This document shows, one piece after another, positions 1 to 9,293 of a stretch of DNA of 64,000 bases. The DNA comes from Opitutus sp. (GTDB lineage Bacteria; Verrucomicrobiota; Verrucomicrobiia; Opitutales; Opitutaceae). The DNA is taken from contig JACEUQ010000001.1 in NCBI GenBank assembly GCA_024998815.1, positions 1,178,001 to 1,242,000 on the forward strand, in the 5' to 3' direction. Numbering within the stretch: position 1 is the first letter of the stretch; every line of letters begins with the position of its first letter. The notes below the pieces were generated by a model. It worked only from the letters and a program-made list of their open reading frames with translations, did not search any database and was not told the origin of the DNA. A program made the position numbers and the translations under genes.

Positions 1-1
1 C

Positions 2-1159
2 AAGCTCCAAGCTCTTAGCTCCCAACTTGACTCCACGCTCGCAGCCGAGCGCGCCGCCACAGTCGAAAAACTCGCCGCCGGCGAACAACGCCTCGCCGAA
101 CGTGACGCCCTCGCCGCCCGTTACCTTGCCGACGCCGAAAAACTCCGCGCCACCCTGCAAACCGAGTTCCAAGCCGTCGCCGCCAAAATCCTTGAAGAAA
201 AAACCGCCCGCTTCACCGATCACAATAAAACCCAGGTCGAATCCCTACTTCATCCCCTGCGCCAACAACTCACCGATTTTCGCCAGCGCGTGGACACCGT
301 TTACAAAACCGAGAGCGACGACCGCGCCGCTCTCAAGGCCCAGATCGAACAACTGCGCCAACTCAACACCCACATCACCGCCGAGGCCCATGCCCTCACC
401 ACCGCCTTAAAAGGCCAGTCGCAGGCCCGCGGCGCTTGGGGCGAACTCATCCTCGAGCGCCTGCTCACCTCAGCAGGCCTGATTAACGGCCAGGATTACC
501 TAACCCAGGAATCCCTCACCACCGACGACGGCCGCCGCCTGCGTCCCGATGTGATCCTTCGCCTGCCCGATGCCCGCCACCTGATAATCGACTCGAAAGT
601 CTCCCTCATCGCTTACGAGCGCGCGGTTAACGCCCCCGACGACTCAGTCCGCCTCGCCGCCACCACCGAGCACGCGCGCGCCGTGCGCACCCATGTCGAC
701 CAGCTCAGCGCCAAACGTTACGAGGACACCGGCAAACTGATTACCCCCGATTACGTGCTCATGTTTGTCCCGCTCGAACCCGCCTTCACCCTCGCGCTCG
801 AAACCGATCTGGCGCTCTACGAATGGGCCTTCGATCGCCGCGTCATCCTCTGCACCGCACCCACGTTATTGGTCACCCTGAAAACCGTGGCCACCTTGTG
901 GAAACAAGATCGGCAGACGAAAAACGTGCAAGCCATCGCCGATCGTGGCGGCGCGCTCTACGACAAATTCGCCGGACTGTTTGACGACCTCGAAACCATC
1001 GGATTGCAGCTTGGTAAAACGCGCGAAAGTTACGACGCCGCCATGAACAAACTCAAAACCGGCAAGGGCAACCTGCTCGCCCAAGTCGAAGACCTCAAAA
1101 AACTCGGAGCCAAGGCAAAAAAAAGCCTGCCCGCCCCCACCCTCGAAGAACTCACATGA
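2..1159 (+). CDS. rmuC: DNA recombination protein RmuC, 5' end outside window
   Basis: The frame is open from base 2 to the stop at 1157-1159, so the true start lies upstream. RmuC proteins are nuclease-fold proteins with a long N-terminal coiled coil; they limit inversions at short inverted repeats. The visible part begins with an Ala/Glu/Lys-rich coiled coil (about residues 1-130). The conserved RmuC core follows, with the hallmark segment GAWGELILERLL near base 433, then DVILRLPD and IDSKVSL. It ends with the usual helical tail. A GTG at 290 could be mistaken for the start, but coding sequence clearly continues upstream of it. The stop overlaps the next start by 4 bp (ATGA). Identity rests on family motifs and is secure; the N-terminal membrane anchor cannot be checked. 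Confidence 0.93.
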   Translation, partial: KLQALSSQLDSTLAAERAATVEKLAAGEQRLAERDALAARYLADAEKLRATLQTEFQAVAAKILEEKTARFTDHNKTQVESLLHPLRQQLTDFRQRVDTVYKTESDDRAALKAQIEQLRQLNTHITAEAHALTTALKGQSQARGAWGELILERLLTSAGLINGQDYLTQESLTTDDGRRLRPDVILRLPDARHLIIDSKVSLIAYERAVNAPDDSVRLAATTEHARAVRTHVDQLSAKRYEDTGKLITPDYVLMFVPLEPAFTLALETDLALYEWAFDRRVILCTAPTLLVTLKTVATLWKQDRQTKNVQAIADRGGALYDKFAGLFDDLETIGLQLGKTRESYDAAMNKLKTGKGNLLAQVEDLKKLGAKAKKSLPAPTLEELT

Positions 1160-1503
1160 ACCTCCACGGCAACTGGCGCCCCGTGCGCGCCGAACTCGAC
1201 GGCCAAGAAGCCCCCGCCATGGCGCTTGATCGCATGGAACTCATTATCACCGAGCAAAGCTACGTGGTGCGCTTTGCCGACGAAGTCCACGACCGCGGCG
1301 TGTGGAGCGTCACCGAATCCACCCTGACGCTGACCTGCCAACACGGCGCGAACGACGGCAGACAGATTCCCGCAATTTACCAACTTGCCGGCGAACGCCT
1401 ACGGGTCTGTTACGGACTCGATAACAACGTGCCCGTCGAATTCAAAACCAGCGCCAACAGCCAACGCTACCTGGTGACCTATCGACGCCTGTCGGGTACT
1501 TAA
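1156..1503 (+). CDS. TIGR03067-type domain protein
   Basis: A 115-residue protein. It shows the pattern of the TIGR03067 family, which is abundant in Planctomycetes and Verrucomicrobia: an N-terminal G-x-W-x-x-V-x-A-E-x-D-G-Q-E segment (residues 5-18), followed by alternating beta strands and a late IYQLAGERLRVCYG strand. The biochemical role of the family is unknown. There is no signal peptide, so this member is probably cytoplasmic. Its ATG overlaps the rmuC stop (ATGA), so the two genes are likely co-transcribed. The IS1380 element downstream begins 90 bp after the stop and leaves the gene intact. Confidence 0.75.
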   Translation: MNLHGNWRPVRAELDGQEAPAMALDRMELIITEQSYVVRFADEVHDRGVWSVTESTLTLTCQHGANDGRQIPAIYQLAGERLRVCYGLDNNVPVEFKTSANSQRYLVTYRRLSGT

Positions 1504-1593
1504 CCACTTTATAAACAAGGACATTAGGTCGAAAAGCAAACCGACGAAGGACACCCAATAGTTCCTCATTCCGTTGTTGCTAAAGGGTTTCAA

Positions 1594-3334
1594 CCTAAAT
1601 CCGGCAATAGAAAGTGCGGCCGGCGGGCGTTGCCCGTCGGATAGATGAGGGTGGAGAGTGCTGCGGCAGGCTGAACGGAAGCGCGATCAGCTTGGGGCGG
1701 TGGCCATAGGCGGTTCAGGGCCGAGTACAGGGAAGTTTTCCTGTAAAATCCTCGCTACGATTTGCCCCCAGCGCTGGGCGACACTCCATTGCTCCGCATT
1801 ATGAAGGATACCATGTAACCATCTGGCCAGCTTTGTGATGAGTTCACTCAGGCGAGGTGCCTCGGCATGGCTCAAGCGCACGTCCAGGCGGCGTTGACCG
1901 GAGTGTTCGCTCTGCCGGGTCGCTCCGCAGAGCAGACGGGGACGTGTACTCACCGCCTCGTGGTGCTGACCGGGTTGAAGCAGGCGGTGATAGAGCGTCC
2001 ACCAGTTGTAAACCAGTGCGGCCAAACGCGCGGCGTGCTGACAGGAGTTTAGCTCCTGGGAGGTAAACCCCGACCAGCTCCACTGGTTCTTGAGCTCGTC
2101 GAAGGGGTTTTCCGCGCCCCCACGTTCCCGATACAGGGTGGCAAGGGTAAGGATCTCGTAGGGCAGGCTCGTAACGAGGATCTGATGTTCGTAGATGATC
2201 GGCTCGCAGGCGGCCGCGTCGGGGATGTTCAGCAGCAAAGCGTGGTCGGCTTGCTCGCGCACGAGGCGGCGGCGGGCCCGGGGGTGGCGTTGGTCGTTGA
2301 GGCGACGGCGCAAGACCACCACACGTCGGGCCCGGTTCCAGCCTTGCAGGCGCAGGCAGCTTTCGCAGCCCTGCCAGCCTTGTCCGGCGTCGGTCCAAGC
2401 GGTGGTGGTGGTGCGTTCAAGCGCGGCCACCAGCTCGCGGGCCTTGGCGGTGCGGCGCAGTTTGAACAAATAGTTGAGTTTACGCGCTTCAGCTTCACTG
2501 AGCAGCGCCTCCTGGCCATAGGCGCAGTCACCGCGCAAAAGATGGGGCCGGCGCTCGGCTGGCAGTCGGTCGATGAGCGCCCACAGCCCCGCAAAACCAT
2601 GTCCGGCGGCGGATTGATCGCCGGGGTGCACCTCCACGTCCAGACACAGGCGCAAGGTGGCGATCCAGTAGGTGTGGTAGGCGTGGCTGGGGCGTCCGGG
2701 CTTTTGCGGGTTATAGCCGATGCTGGCACCTTCCTGACGTCCATAGATGGGCTTGATGGTGACATCGATGTCGAGGATCCACTGGTTATCCAAAAACCCA
2801 TGACAGGTTTGGTCGAGGTGACGCCGCAACCAGTCCTGCCCCTGCTCGGCACCGATGCGAGCCAGCGCCCGGCGCACACAATCCTCGCTGACAATCGACT
2901 TAAGTCCGAGCAGGCTCGGGGCAATGTCGTCGCCGCGCAGGGCCGCGAGGTGCGCGTAGCGATAGTGCCCGGAGAGCATCCCCAAAAGCAGGGTTCCAAT
3001 CACGTCGCGAGGGCGGTGTGCGCGGTTGCTGCTGTAACAAAGCGGCGTGTCCGCAACCAGTGCCTCGAAGCCTCCTGTCGCACACAAGTACTGCGTGAAA
3101 AACACCAGTGCCCCCAAGGGGCTCACCGGCAACTCTGGGGCGAACTGCGCACGAAAACGTCCTCCGGGTGTATCCACAATCAACACCTCGGCGGCATCGC
3201 TTGGCGTTGCCTTGTGATCAGGGTTTTCTGACTCACCCTCGGGGTGAGCTTTTTCCGGCGGTAAAAACGGCGGCATATGACAGCCAAACAATCACCTGCG
3301 TGATTTTTGGCTAGTTTCTATTGCCGGATTTAGG
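1594..3334 (-). mobile_element. IS1380-family insertion sequence, copy 1
   Basis: This 1741-bp element has perfect 20-bp terminal inverted repeats: CCTAAATCCGGCAATAGAAA at 1594-1613 and its reverse complement at 3315-3334. A 5-bp target duplication TTCAA lies at 1589-1593 and 3335-3339. It carries one transposase on the minus strand. It is nearly identical to the inverted copy at 5687-7427, which suggests recent activity. It landed between the TIGR03067 gene and the gene at 3797. Confidence 0.93.
1687..3276 (-). CDS. IS1380-family DDE transposase (copy 1)
   Basis: A 529-residue transposase counted from the ATG at 3276; an in-frame TTG at 3291 would add five residues. IS1380-type marks are the IDVTIKPIYGRQEG segment with its first catalytic Asp, the following YNPQKPGRPSHAYH motif, and the C-terminal ENPFDELKNQWSW segment with the late catalytic Glu. 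It differs from copy 2 at about one residue near the C-terminus (PPM versus PPL). The frame is uninterrupted and the terminal repeats are intact, so it is probably functional. Confidence 0.9.
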   Translation of the reverse strand: MPPFLPPEKAHPEGESENPDHKATPSDAAEVLIVDTPGGRFRAQFAPELPVSPLGALVFFTQYLCATGGFEALVADTPLCYSSNRAHRPRDVIGTLLLGMLSGHYRYAHLAALRGDDIAPSLLGLKSIVSEDCVRRALARIGAEQGQDWLRRHLDQTCHGFLDNQWILDIDVTIKPIYGRQEGASIGYNPQKPGRPSHAYHTYWIATLRLCLDVEVHPGDQSAAGHGFAGLWALIDRLPAERRPHLLRGDCAYGQEALLSEAEARKLNYLFKLRRTAKARELVAALERTTTTAWTDAGQGWQGCESCLRLQGWNRARRVVVLRRRLNDQRHPRARRRLVREQADHALLLNIPDAAACEPIIYEHQILVTSLPYEILTLATLYRERGGAENPFDELKNQWSWSGFTSQELNSCQHAARLAALVYNWWTLYHRLLQPGQHHEAVSTRPRLLCGATRQSEHSGQRRLDVRLSHAEAPRLSELITKLARWLHGILHNAEQWSVAQRWGQIVARILQENFPVLGPEPPMATAPS

Positions 3335-3686
3335 TTCAACTACTTACTGAGCGCACGTCTTAGCCTATTTCTCAATGGATCCAAGGGCCCAAGGGCGTTT
3401 AGGTCCGTACCGTTCTGTGCCCGTTGTGCAGGGGGAACTTCTCCTGACCTTACTCGGAGTGGCAGGAATGCATACTGCGACCATCAAAACCTAAATTCCT
3501 GTACCAACAAATAAACCCAATTAAACATTTAGCGGTTTTCATCGGTAAATCCGAAAGGTGGTTTCTCTTAAACTACGAGTTACAGAACTCCCGATTTTTT
3601 ATATAACCTATGCCGACTGTTCGGTTGGTTCATTAATTACACATCTAACAGACTAAAAGGAAATCCAATAAAAGACAGGCATAATT

Positions 3687-3722
3687 ACATGCATAAACAT
3701 GCAGAAGTAAACGGAAGTAAAC
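3687..3722. repeat. Phased direct repeats upstream of the gene at 3797
   Basis: Two copies of ACATGCA (3687-3693 and 3697-3703) are followed by two copies of AAGTAAAC (3705-3712 and 3715-3722). Members of each pair start 10 bp apart, one DNA turn. The block lies 75-110 bp upstream of the start at 3797 in an A+T-rich stretch (about 3480-3796) that otherwise holds no gene. Helical phasing suggests an operator for a small DNA-binding protein, possibly the 3797 product; this is inference. Confidence 0.4.
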
Positions 3723-3796
3723 TTATGTGCATTATGGTGGAAAATAAATTTCATTGAGCAGGTTGCCAAAGCACATAAATTAACTTTTTTACCGTT

Positions 3797-4162
3797 ATGA
3801 GCTATTCCGGAGGCCTTTACCTAGATGACGATCTCGAACCCTATGTTCGCAAGCGGGCAGATGAATCCTTTAACGGGAAAATCAACACCTACATCACCGC
3901 CTTGGTGCGCGCTGATCGTGAACTGACCCAGCAGTTAACTGAAAACGTATCCGCCTCAGAGATCGCACGTTGGCGCCAATGTGAAATCACACTTCTGCGT
4001 GCAGCGCAGGATGCCCTCAACCTCCTCAACGCCGAAACCCCCGAGGGCCGCGACCGACTCGCCAAAGCACTGGCCAATAGCATTCTGCGTGCTTCCATGC
4101 GGGAAAGCGCCCCGGCAAAATCACAGGCAGTCACGACTCCAGAGCTCGGCACGGCGGAATAA
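3797..4162 (+). CDS. Hypothetical protein with possible ribbon-helix-helix N-terminus
   Basis: A 121-residue protein without a recognised family. The first ~45 residues (strand GGLYLDD, helix EPYVRKRADES, then NGKINTYITALVRADREL) have the strand-helix-helix spacing of ribbon-helix-helix DNA-binding proteins such as CopG-type antitoxins and plasmid accessory factors. The rest is an Ala/Arg/Glu-rich helix. It lies alone between IS1380 copy 1 and a truncated EamA gene. A toxin partner would be expected next to an antitoxin but is not visible, so an orphan or plasmid-derived regulator is possible. The phased repeats at 3687-3722 could be its operator. A hairpin at 4172-4228 follows the stop. Confidence 0.55.
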   Translation: MSYSGGLYLDDDLEPYVRKRADESFNGKINTYITALVRADRELTQQLTENVSASEIARWRQCEITLLRAAQDALNLLNAETPEGRDRLAKALANSILRASMRESAPAKSQAVTTPELGTAE

Positions 4163-4171
4163 GCCCAGTCC

Positions 4172-4228
4172 ACACGGAGGTGGCCCCGCCCTCCATCCCC
4201 CGCCAACCCGGGGGGACGACCTCCGTGT
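4172..4228. other. Hairpin after the gene at 3797
   Basis: The arms ACACGGAGGT (4172-4181) and ACCTCCGTGT (4219-4228) are perfect 10-bp complements around a C-rich 37-nt loop. No T-run follows on either strand, so this is not a clear intrinsic terminator. It may still stabilise or end transcripts between the convergent genes at 3797 and 4293. Confidence 0.4.
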
Positions 4229-4292
4229 CGTCCGTGCTGAATCCCGGTTCAAGGTCAGTGCCTAAGAGGTATTTTAACTTCGTCCTGATCCC

Positions 4293-4859
4293 TTAGCCCA
4301 AGACGGTCAGCACGATTCCGGCGACAATCCCGAGTACAGCGGGCAACTTTTGGCGACCGTTGCCCTCGTGAAACAGCCAAAGGCTGCCGGCAAACGCAAC
4401 CAACGTGCTGCCACGTCGCAGGCTGGAGACCAGTGAGACGAGCGCCTCGGGATTGCGCAGCGCGTCGAAGTACAGGAAATCCGCAACCAAGAGCCCGGCC
4501 GAAATCCCCAAGATGCTCCAGCGCCAATGGAAAACGTGGCGTGGCCACCAGCGCAGTTTCCAGCCCACCGCCAGCGGCAGGAAAATCACCGCCAGGTAGA
4601 TCGAGAACCAGCACTGCACTGTCGAGGCGCGAAACCCGACATGCCCCATGAGAAACTTGTCGTAAAGGCCGCTGCACGCGCCGAGCAGGGTCCCGCCGAG
4701 CAGCCAGCCGAACCAGCGGTTTTTATGGAAATGAATCCCCTCCTTCGCCCCAACCACGGAGAGGCTGATAAAGGAGCCCACCGTGATGACCACCCCGAGC
4801 AATTCCAGCCACGACGGGCGTTCGCCGAGAACCAGCAGGGCGCCAAACAGCGTCCACAT
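4293..4859 (-). pseudogene. EamA-family transporter, N-terminus removed by IS21
   Basis: This is the C-terminal part (about 188 residues) of a drug/metabolite-superfamily EamA permease. Visible features are repeated hydrophobic helices with EamA marks: LLVLGERPSWLELLGVVITV, the next repeat starting at GWLLGGTLLGACSGLYDK, and a final PAVLGIVAGIVLTVLG helix. The native N-terminus stops at 4859, where the terminal repeat of IS21 copy A begins. The open frame reads a few codons into the IS and picks up an ATG there at 4880, but at least four expected membrane helices are missing. The protein is therefore almost certainly inactive. Confidence 0.75.
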
Positions 4860-5686
4860 TGTGAGCGGCGGGGCGAACACCGTCTATTTCTGGCGGTTAC
4901 AAAATCACCTGTCGTAAAAGCCGATGACCGGCCCCGCCAGGGGCCGGCTTTCGAGACTGGTCAGCTTGCGGGTTCGTCGGCCAGGCGGTCTTTCATGCGG
5001 TAGGATTTGCCCTCGATGACGACGGTCTGAGCGCGGTGCAGCAGGCGGTCCAAGATCGCCGCGGTGATGCCAGCGTCGTTGTTAAAGATCCCTGCCCAGT
5101 GTTTGTAGGCCTTGTTGGTGGTGACGATCAGCGAGCCGCGTTCGTAGCGTTGGCTGACGATCTGGAAGAGCAGGTCGGCCCCCGACTTGTCGAGCGGCAG
5201 GTAGCCGACCTCATCGAGCACGAGCACCGCAGGGGTCATGTAACGCTTCAACTCGGCTTGCAACCGGTGCAGGGACTGGGCGGTGACCAGGGCGTTGATC
5301 GCGTCCACCGCCGTCGTAAACAGCACCGTGTAACCCGCCTGGCAGGCCGCGTAGCCCAACGCGCTCGCGAGATGTGTCTTCCCAAGCCCCACACCACCGC
5401 AAAACACCACGTTGGTGCGCTCCTTCACAAAGCCCAGTTCGAAGAGGTGCCGCACCTGCGCTTCGTTCAACTCCTTGGGCCAGTCCCACTGGAACTGGTC
5501 GACGGTTTTCTTGACCGGGAAGCGCGCCGCCTGGATACGCCGCTCCAGCGCCCGGATCTGGCGGTCCTGGGTCTCGGCCTGCACCAGTCGGCGTAAAAAT
5601 TCGGCGTGCGAACAGCGCGCCTTGGCCGCCTCGGCGGTCAGTTCGCCGTGGTGACGCAACAGGTAACCGAGTTTCAGATACTTGAG

Positions 5687-7427
5687 CCTAAATCCGGCAA
5701 TAGAAACTAGCCAAAAATCACGCAGGTGATTGTTTGGCTGTCATATGCCGCCGTTTTTACCGCCGGAAAAAGCTCACCCCGAGGGTGAGTCAGAAAACCC
5801 TGATCACAAGGCAACGCCAAGCGATGCCGCCGAGGTGTTGATTGTGGATACACCCGGAGGACGTTTTCGTGCGCAGTTCGCCCCAGAGTTGCCGGTGAGC
5901 CCCTTGGGGGCACTGGTGTTTTTCACGCAGTACTTGTGTGCGACAGGAGGCTTCGAGGCACTGGTTGCGGACACGCCGCTTTGTTACAGCAGCAACCGCG
6001 CACACCGCCCTCGCGACGTGATTGGAACCCTGCTTTTGGGGATGCTCTCCGGGCACTATCGCTACGCGCACCTCGCGGCCCTGCGCGGCGACGACATTGC
6101 CCCGAGCCTGCTCGGACTTAAGTCGATTGTCAGCGAGGATTGTGTGCGCCGGGCGCTGGCTCGCATCGGTGCCGAGCAGGGGCAGGACTGGTTGCGGCGT
6201 CACCTCGACCAAACCTGTCATGGGTTTTTGGATAACCAGTGGATCCTCGACATCGATGTCACCATCAAGCCCATCTATGGACGTCAGGAAGGTGCCAGCA
6301 TCGGCTATAACCCGCAAAAGCCCGGACGCCCCAGCCACGCCTACCACACCTACTGGATCGCCACCTTGCGCCTGTGTCTGGACGTGGAGGTGCACCCCGG
6401 CGATCAATCCGCCGCCGGACATGGTTTTGCGGGGCTGTGGGCGCTCATCGACCGACTGCCAGCCGAGCGCCGGCCCCATCTTTTGCGCGGTGACTGCGCC
6501 TATGGCCAGGAGGCGCTGCTCAGTGAAGCTGAAGCGCGTAAACTCAACTATTTGTTCAAACTGCGCCGCACCGCCAAGGCCCGCGAGCTGGTGGCCGCGC
6601 TTGAACGCACCACCACCACCGCTTGGACCGACGCCGGACAAGGCTGGCAGGGCTGCGAAAGCTGCCTGCGCCTGCAAGGCTGGAACCGGGCCCGACGTGT
6701 GGTGGTCTTGCGCCGTCGCCTCAACGACCAACGCCACCCCCGGGCCCGCCGCCGCCTCGTGCGCGAGCAAGCCGACCACGCTTTGCTGCTGAACATCCCC
6801 GACGCGGCCGCCTGCGAGCCGATCATCTACGAACATCAGATCCTCGTTACGAGCCTGCCCTACGAGATCCTTACCCTTGCCACCCTGTATCGGGAACGTG
6901 GGGGCGCGGAAAACCCCTTCGACGAGCTCAAGAACCAGTGGAGCTGGTCGGGGTTTACCTCCCAGGAGCTAAACTCCTGTCAGCACGCCGCGCGTTTGGC
7001 CGCACTGGTTTACAACTGGTGGACGCTCTATCACCGCCTGCTTCAACCCGGTCAGCACCACGAGGCGGTGAGTACACGTCCCCGTCTGCTCTGCGGAGCG
7101 ACCCGGCAGAGCGAACACTCCGGTCAACGCCGCCTGGACGTGCGCTTGAGCCATGCCGAGGCACCTCGCCTGAGTGAACTCATCACAAAGTTGGCCAGAT
7201 GGTTACATGGTATCCTTCATAATGCGGAGCAATGGAGTGTCGCCCAGCGCTGGGGGCAAATCGTAGCGAGGATTTTACAGGAAAACTTCCCTGTACTCGG
7301 CCCTGAACCGCCTTTGGCCACCGCCCCAAGCTGATCGCGCTTCCGTTCAGCCTGCCGCAGCACTCTCCACCCTCATCTATCCGACGGGCAACGCCCGCCG
7401 GCCGCACTTTCTATTGCCGGATTTAGG
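5687..7427 (+). mobile_element. IS1380-family insertion sequence, copy 2, nested in istB
   Basis: The same 1741-bp element as at 1594-3334, in inverse orientation. Terminal repeats lie at 5687-5706 and 7408-7427. The 5-bp target duplication TTGAG lies at 5682-5686 and 7428-7432. The insertion is clean and breaks istB of IS21 copy A, so it is younger than that IS21 insertion. Confidence 0.93.
5745..7334 (+). CDS. IS1380-family DDE transposase (copy 2)
   Basis: A 529-residue transposase from the ATG at 5745 (alternative TTG at 5730). It is identical to copy 1 apart from a Leu in place of Met near the C-terminus. The same IS1380 marks are present: IDVTIKPIYG, YNPQKPGRPSHAYH and ENPFDELKNQWSW. 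Intact frame and ends suggest an active element. Confidence 0.9.
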   Translation: MPPFLPPEKAHPEGESENPDHKATPSDAAEVLIVDTPGGRFRAQFAPELPVSPLGALVFFTQYLCATGGFEALVADTPLCYSSNRAHRPRDVIGTLLLGMLSGHYRYAHLAALRGDDIAPSLLGLKSIVSEDCVRRALARIGAEQGQDWLRRHLDQTCHGFLDNQWILDIDVTIKPIYGRQEGASIGYNPQKPGRPSHAYHTYWIATLRLCLDVEVHPGDQSAAGHGFAGLWALIDRLPAERRPHLLRGDCAYGQEALLSEAEARKLNYLFKLRRTAKARELVAALERTTTTAWTDAGQGWQGCESCLRLQGWNRARRVVVLRRRLNDQRHPRARRRLVREQADHALLLNIPDAAACEPIIYEHQILVTSLPYEILTLATLYRERGGAENPFDELKNQWSWSGFTSQELNSCQHAARLAALVYNWWTLYHRLLQPGQHHEAVSTRPRLLCGATRQSEHSGQRRLDVRLSHAEAPRLSELITKLARWLHGILHNAEQWSVAQRWGQIVARILQENFPVLGPEPPLATAPS

Positions 7428-7470
7428 TTGAGCTGGTCTTTTAATAAATCGGGTTTTTCGGGTTCTGTTT

Positions 7471-8937
7471 TCATTGGGTATAGGGGCTTAAATCCGGGGG
7501 ACGCAGTTCGAGTTCCAGTGCGGCCAACGCGTCGGCGCGGGTGAGGTGGATCGGCCCGGCTTGCGGCAAGGCCCGCGCGCGTTGTTCGAGCAAGTTGAGG
7601 ATGTAATCGCTGGAGTAGGCGCCGAGTTCATGGGCGCTTTCGATCGCCCGGCCGACTGCCTCCGTTCCATACAGGGCCACCAAACCCACGATAGTCGCCA
7701 GGTGGTGTCCCGCGTTGAGTCGGCGCTCCTCCAGCCCCCGTTGGTAGGCGGGTGCCGCCGGGCTCAGTTCCAAAAACCGTAGCCGCAGGCGCTGCCGCGC
7801 CCCCTGCCGTTTGCGCTCCTCGAGTTCGCGCACATGCTCGGGGTTTTCCACATCGGCGCGGCGGGCAAAACTGCGGGCATGCTCGGCCACCAGGGTGCGG
7901 TCCGCATAAAACCTCACCTGCGCCCCCTCGATCTGCGCGGTGAGTAGCGCCCCGGCAAACTTCGTGGGCACCGAGTAGCGGTTCGTTTCGATACTCACCC
8001 GGCACCGCCGCGACGCCCGCACGCTTAAGGTGCGCACCGCCGGACTGGCCACCGGGTTAAGCGGCAGGAGCGCAGCGCGCTCCTCGGGCAGCCGGTCCAC
8101 CGGCCGGCCCTGGGTTTCAGCGTGAACGCGCACGTTGGCCACCGTTTCCAGCCACAAGCTGGCGGCCGGCCCCAGCTCGGTAAACCCATTCATCTGCCTC
8201 CCGCCAAGGAAGCTTTTTTTCACGTAACCCACCGCGTTTTCCACCATGCCCTTGGACTGCGGATGCCCCAGCCCGCACGCTTTTATCGTAAACCCGTAGT
8301 GCCGGGCAAAGTCCAGGTACTGGGCGTTGTACACCGGGTCGGTCCCGGGCACATGCGAGAGGACGGCCGTCTTGCAGTTGTCCACCATCACCTCGCGCGG
8401 CACCCCGCCGAGTTTTTCAAAGGCGCGCCGGTGACAGCCCAGCCACCACTCCTGGCCCTGCCCGAGGGTAAATTCCACATGCAGGAACCGGCTGTACCCC
8501 AAAACCATGACGAAAAAACTTAAAGCCCGCCGGGTGCCGTCCACCTCCACCGCGCCAAAACTGCCCCAGTCCACCTGCGCGGTCTGGCCGGGGGCAAACT
8601 TGAGGGTAAGAAACGCCTCCAGGTTCCGCGGCCGCACCCGCCGCACGTAGTCTTTCAAAATTGAATACCCGCCCGTGTACCCCCGCTCGCGCACCTTTTG
8701 CCAGAGCTGCATGGCGGTGAACGGATGGGCCTCCAGCCACCGCGCGATCGCCGGCTTGTGCACGTCGAGCTTGCTTGGCCTAGGCACCTGCGCGGCCTGG
8801 CTGCGCACGTACTTTTCCTGCGCCTGCCAGCGCCTCACCGTCTGCACGTGCAACTGGAGCGAGCGGGCGATTTGCGGCGCACTGTGACCGGCCGCCTCCG
8901 CCTGTTTTATCCGGCAATACAGTTCGTAATCGATCAC
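7471..8937 (-). CDS. istA: IstA, IS21-family transposase (copy A)
   Basis: A 488-residue DDE transposase with a GTG start at 8937. An N-terminal helix-turn-helix (about residues 15-40, HSAPQIARSLQLHVQTVRRW) is followed by an rve integrase core whose probable catalytic residues are Asp123 (QVDWGSFG), Asp186 (VMVDNCK) and Glu234 (KGMVENAVGYVK). A Mu-type beta-barrel C-terminal region follows. The start overlaps the upstream 119-residue gene (GTGA) and the stop overlaps the istB start (ATGA), so the four IS genes form one translationally coupled operon. Confidence 0.92.
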   Translation of the reverse strand: MIDYELYCRIKQAEAAGHSAPQIARSLQLHVQTVRRWQAQEKYVRSQAAQVPRPSKLDVHKPAIARWLEAHPFTAMQLWQKVRERGYTGGYSILKDYVRRVRPRNLEAFLTLKFAPGQTAQVDWGSFGAVEVDGTRRALSFFVMVLGYSRFLHVEFTLGQGQEWWLGCHRRAFEKLGGVPREVMVDNCKTAVLSHVPGTDPVYNAQYLDFARHYGFTIKACGLGHPQSKGMVENAVGYVKKSFLGGRQMNGFTELGPAASLWLETVANVRVHAETQGRPVDRLPEERAALLPLNPVASPAVRTLSVRASRRCRVSIETNRYSVPTKFAGALLTAQIEGAQVRFYADRTLVAEHARSFARRADVENPEHVRELEERKRQGARQRLRLRFLELSPAAPAYQRGLEERRLNAGHHLATIVGLVALYGTEAVGRAIESAHELGAYSSDYILNLLEQRARALPQAGPIHLTRADALAALELELRPPDLSPYTQ

Positions 8938-9293
8938 GCGCCCACCTCCCGGCTCGGCGGCGGCGTTGCCGCCAGCGTGTGCGTTGGCCTGCCCCGGTCC
9001 AAGGAGAGCACCTGGTAAAGTGGCGCGGCGTAGGCGATCACCCCGGCCTCGATTAACTGCCGACGCGCCTCGACCAGGCCGTCCTCGCTGAGCGTGAGCA
9101 GCCGGGCCAGGGTGCGCGTGGCGTAGTAACTCAGCCCGTCGGCGTCACCCACGGTTACCAGGACCAGATAAAGTCCCCAGGCGGGGGCACTGGCCCGCCC
9201 CAGGTAATTGCCCCGCACCAGCCGGTGGTCCAGCCAGCTAAACTGGGCCGGCGTGCGCCGGAGTTGTTCGCGATCGATCGGTTGTTTTTGCAT
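8934..9293 (-). CDS. IS21-associated small protein, winged-helix-like (copy A)
   Basis: A 119-residue protein encoded directly upstream of istA. The central part (GLYLVLVTVGDADGLSYYATRTLARLLTLSEDGLVEARRQLIEAGVIAY, in overlapping segments) reads like a winged-helix DNA-binding domain, where short helices precede a recognition helix and a Leu-rich wing. It is identical in IS21 copy B, so it belongs to the element and is under selection. A regulatory or end-binding role in transposition is inference. Its start overlaps the end of the upstream 185-residue gene by 56 bp. Confidence 0.65.
   Translation of the reverse strand: MQKQPIDREQLRRTPAQFSWLDHRLVRGNYLGRASAPAWGLYLVLVTVGDADGLSYYATRTLARLLTLSEDGLVEARRQLIEAGVIAYAAPLYQVLSLDRGRPTHTLAATPPPSREVGA

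Larger units (their letters stand above)
4961..7474 (-). pseudogene. istB: istB (IS21 helper ATPase), split by IS1380 copy 2
   Basis: istB is in two pieces: 7428-7474 (start, overlapping the istA stop as ATGA) and 4961-5686 (the remainder). Between them lies IS1380 copy 2, flanked by the duplicated target TTGAG. The larger piece keeps the Walker A segment GGVGLGKT and the Walker B segment VLVLDEVGYLPLD of this AAA+ protein, which normally selects targets for IstA. Compared with the intact copy at 31519-32286, only a few residues differ. The disruption should disable this copy unless IstB is supplied by copy B. Confidence 0.88.

Noticed and set aside
1594-7427. Composite transposon bounded by inverted IS1380 copies
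   Set aside because: Each copy has its own 5-bp duplication (TTCAA and TTGAG), so they inserted independently.
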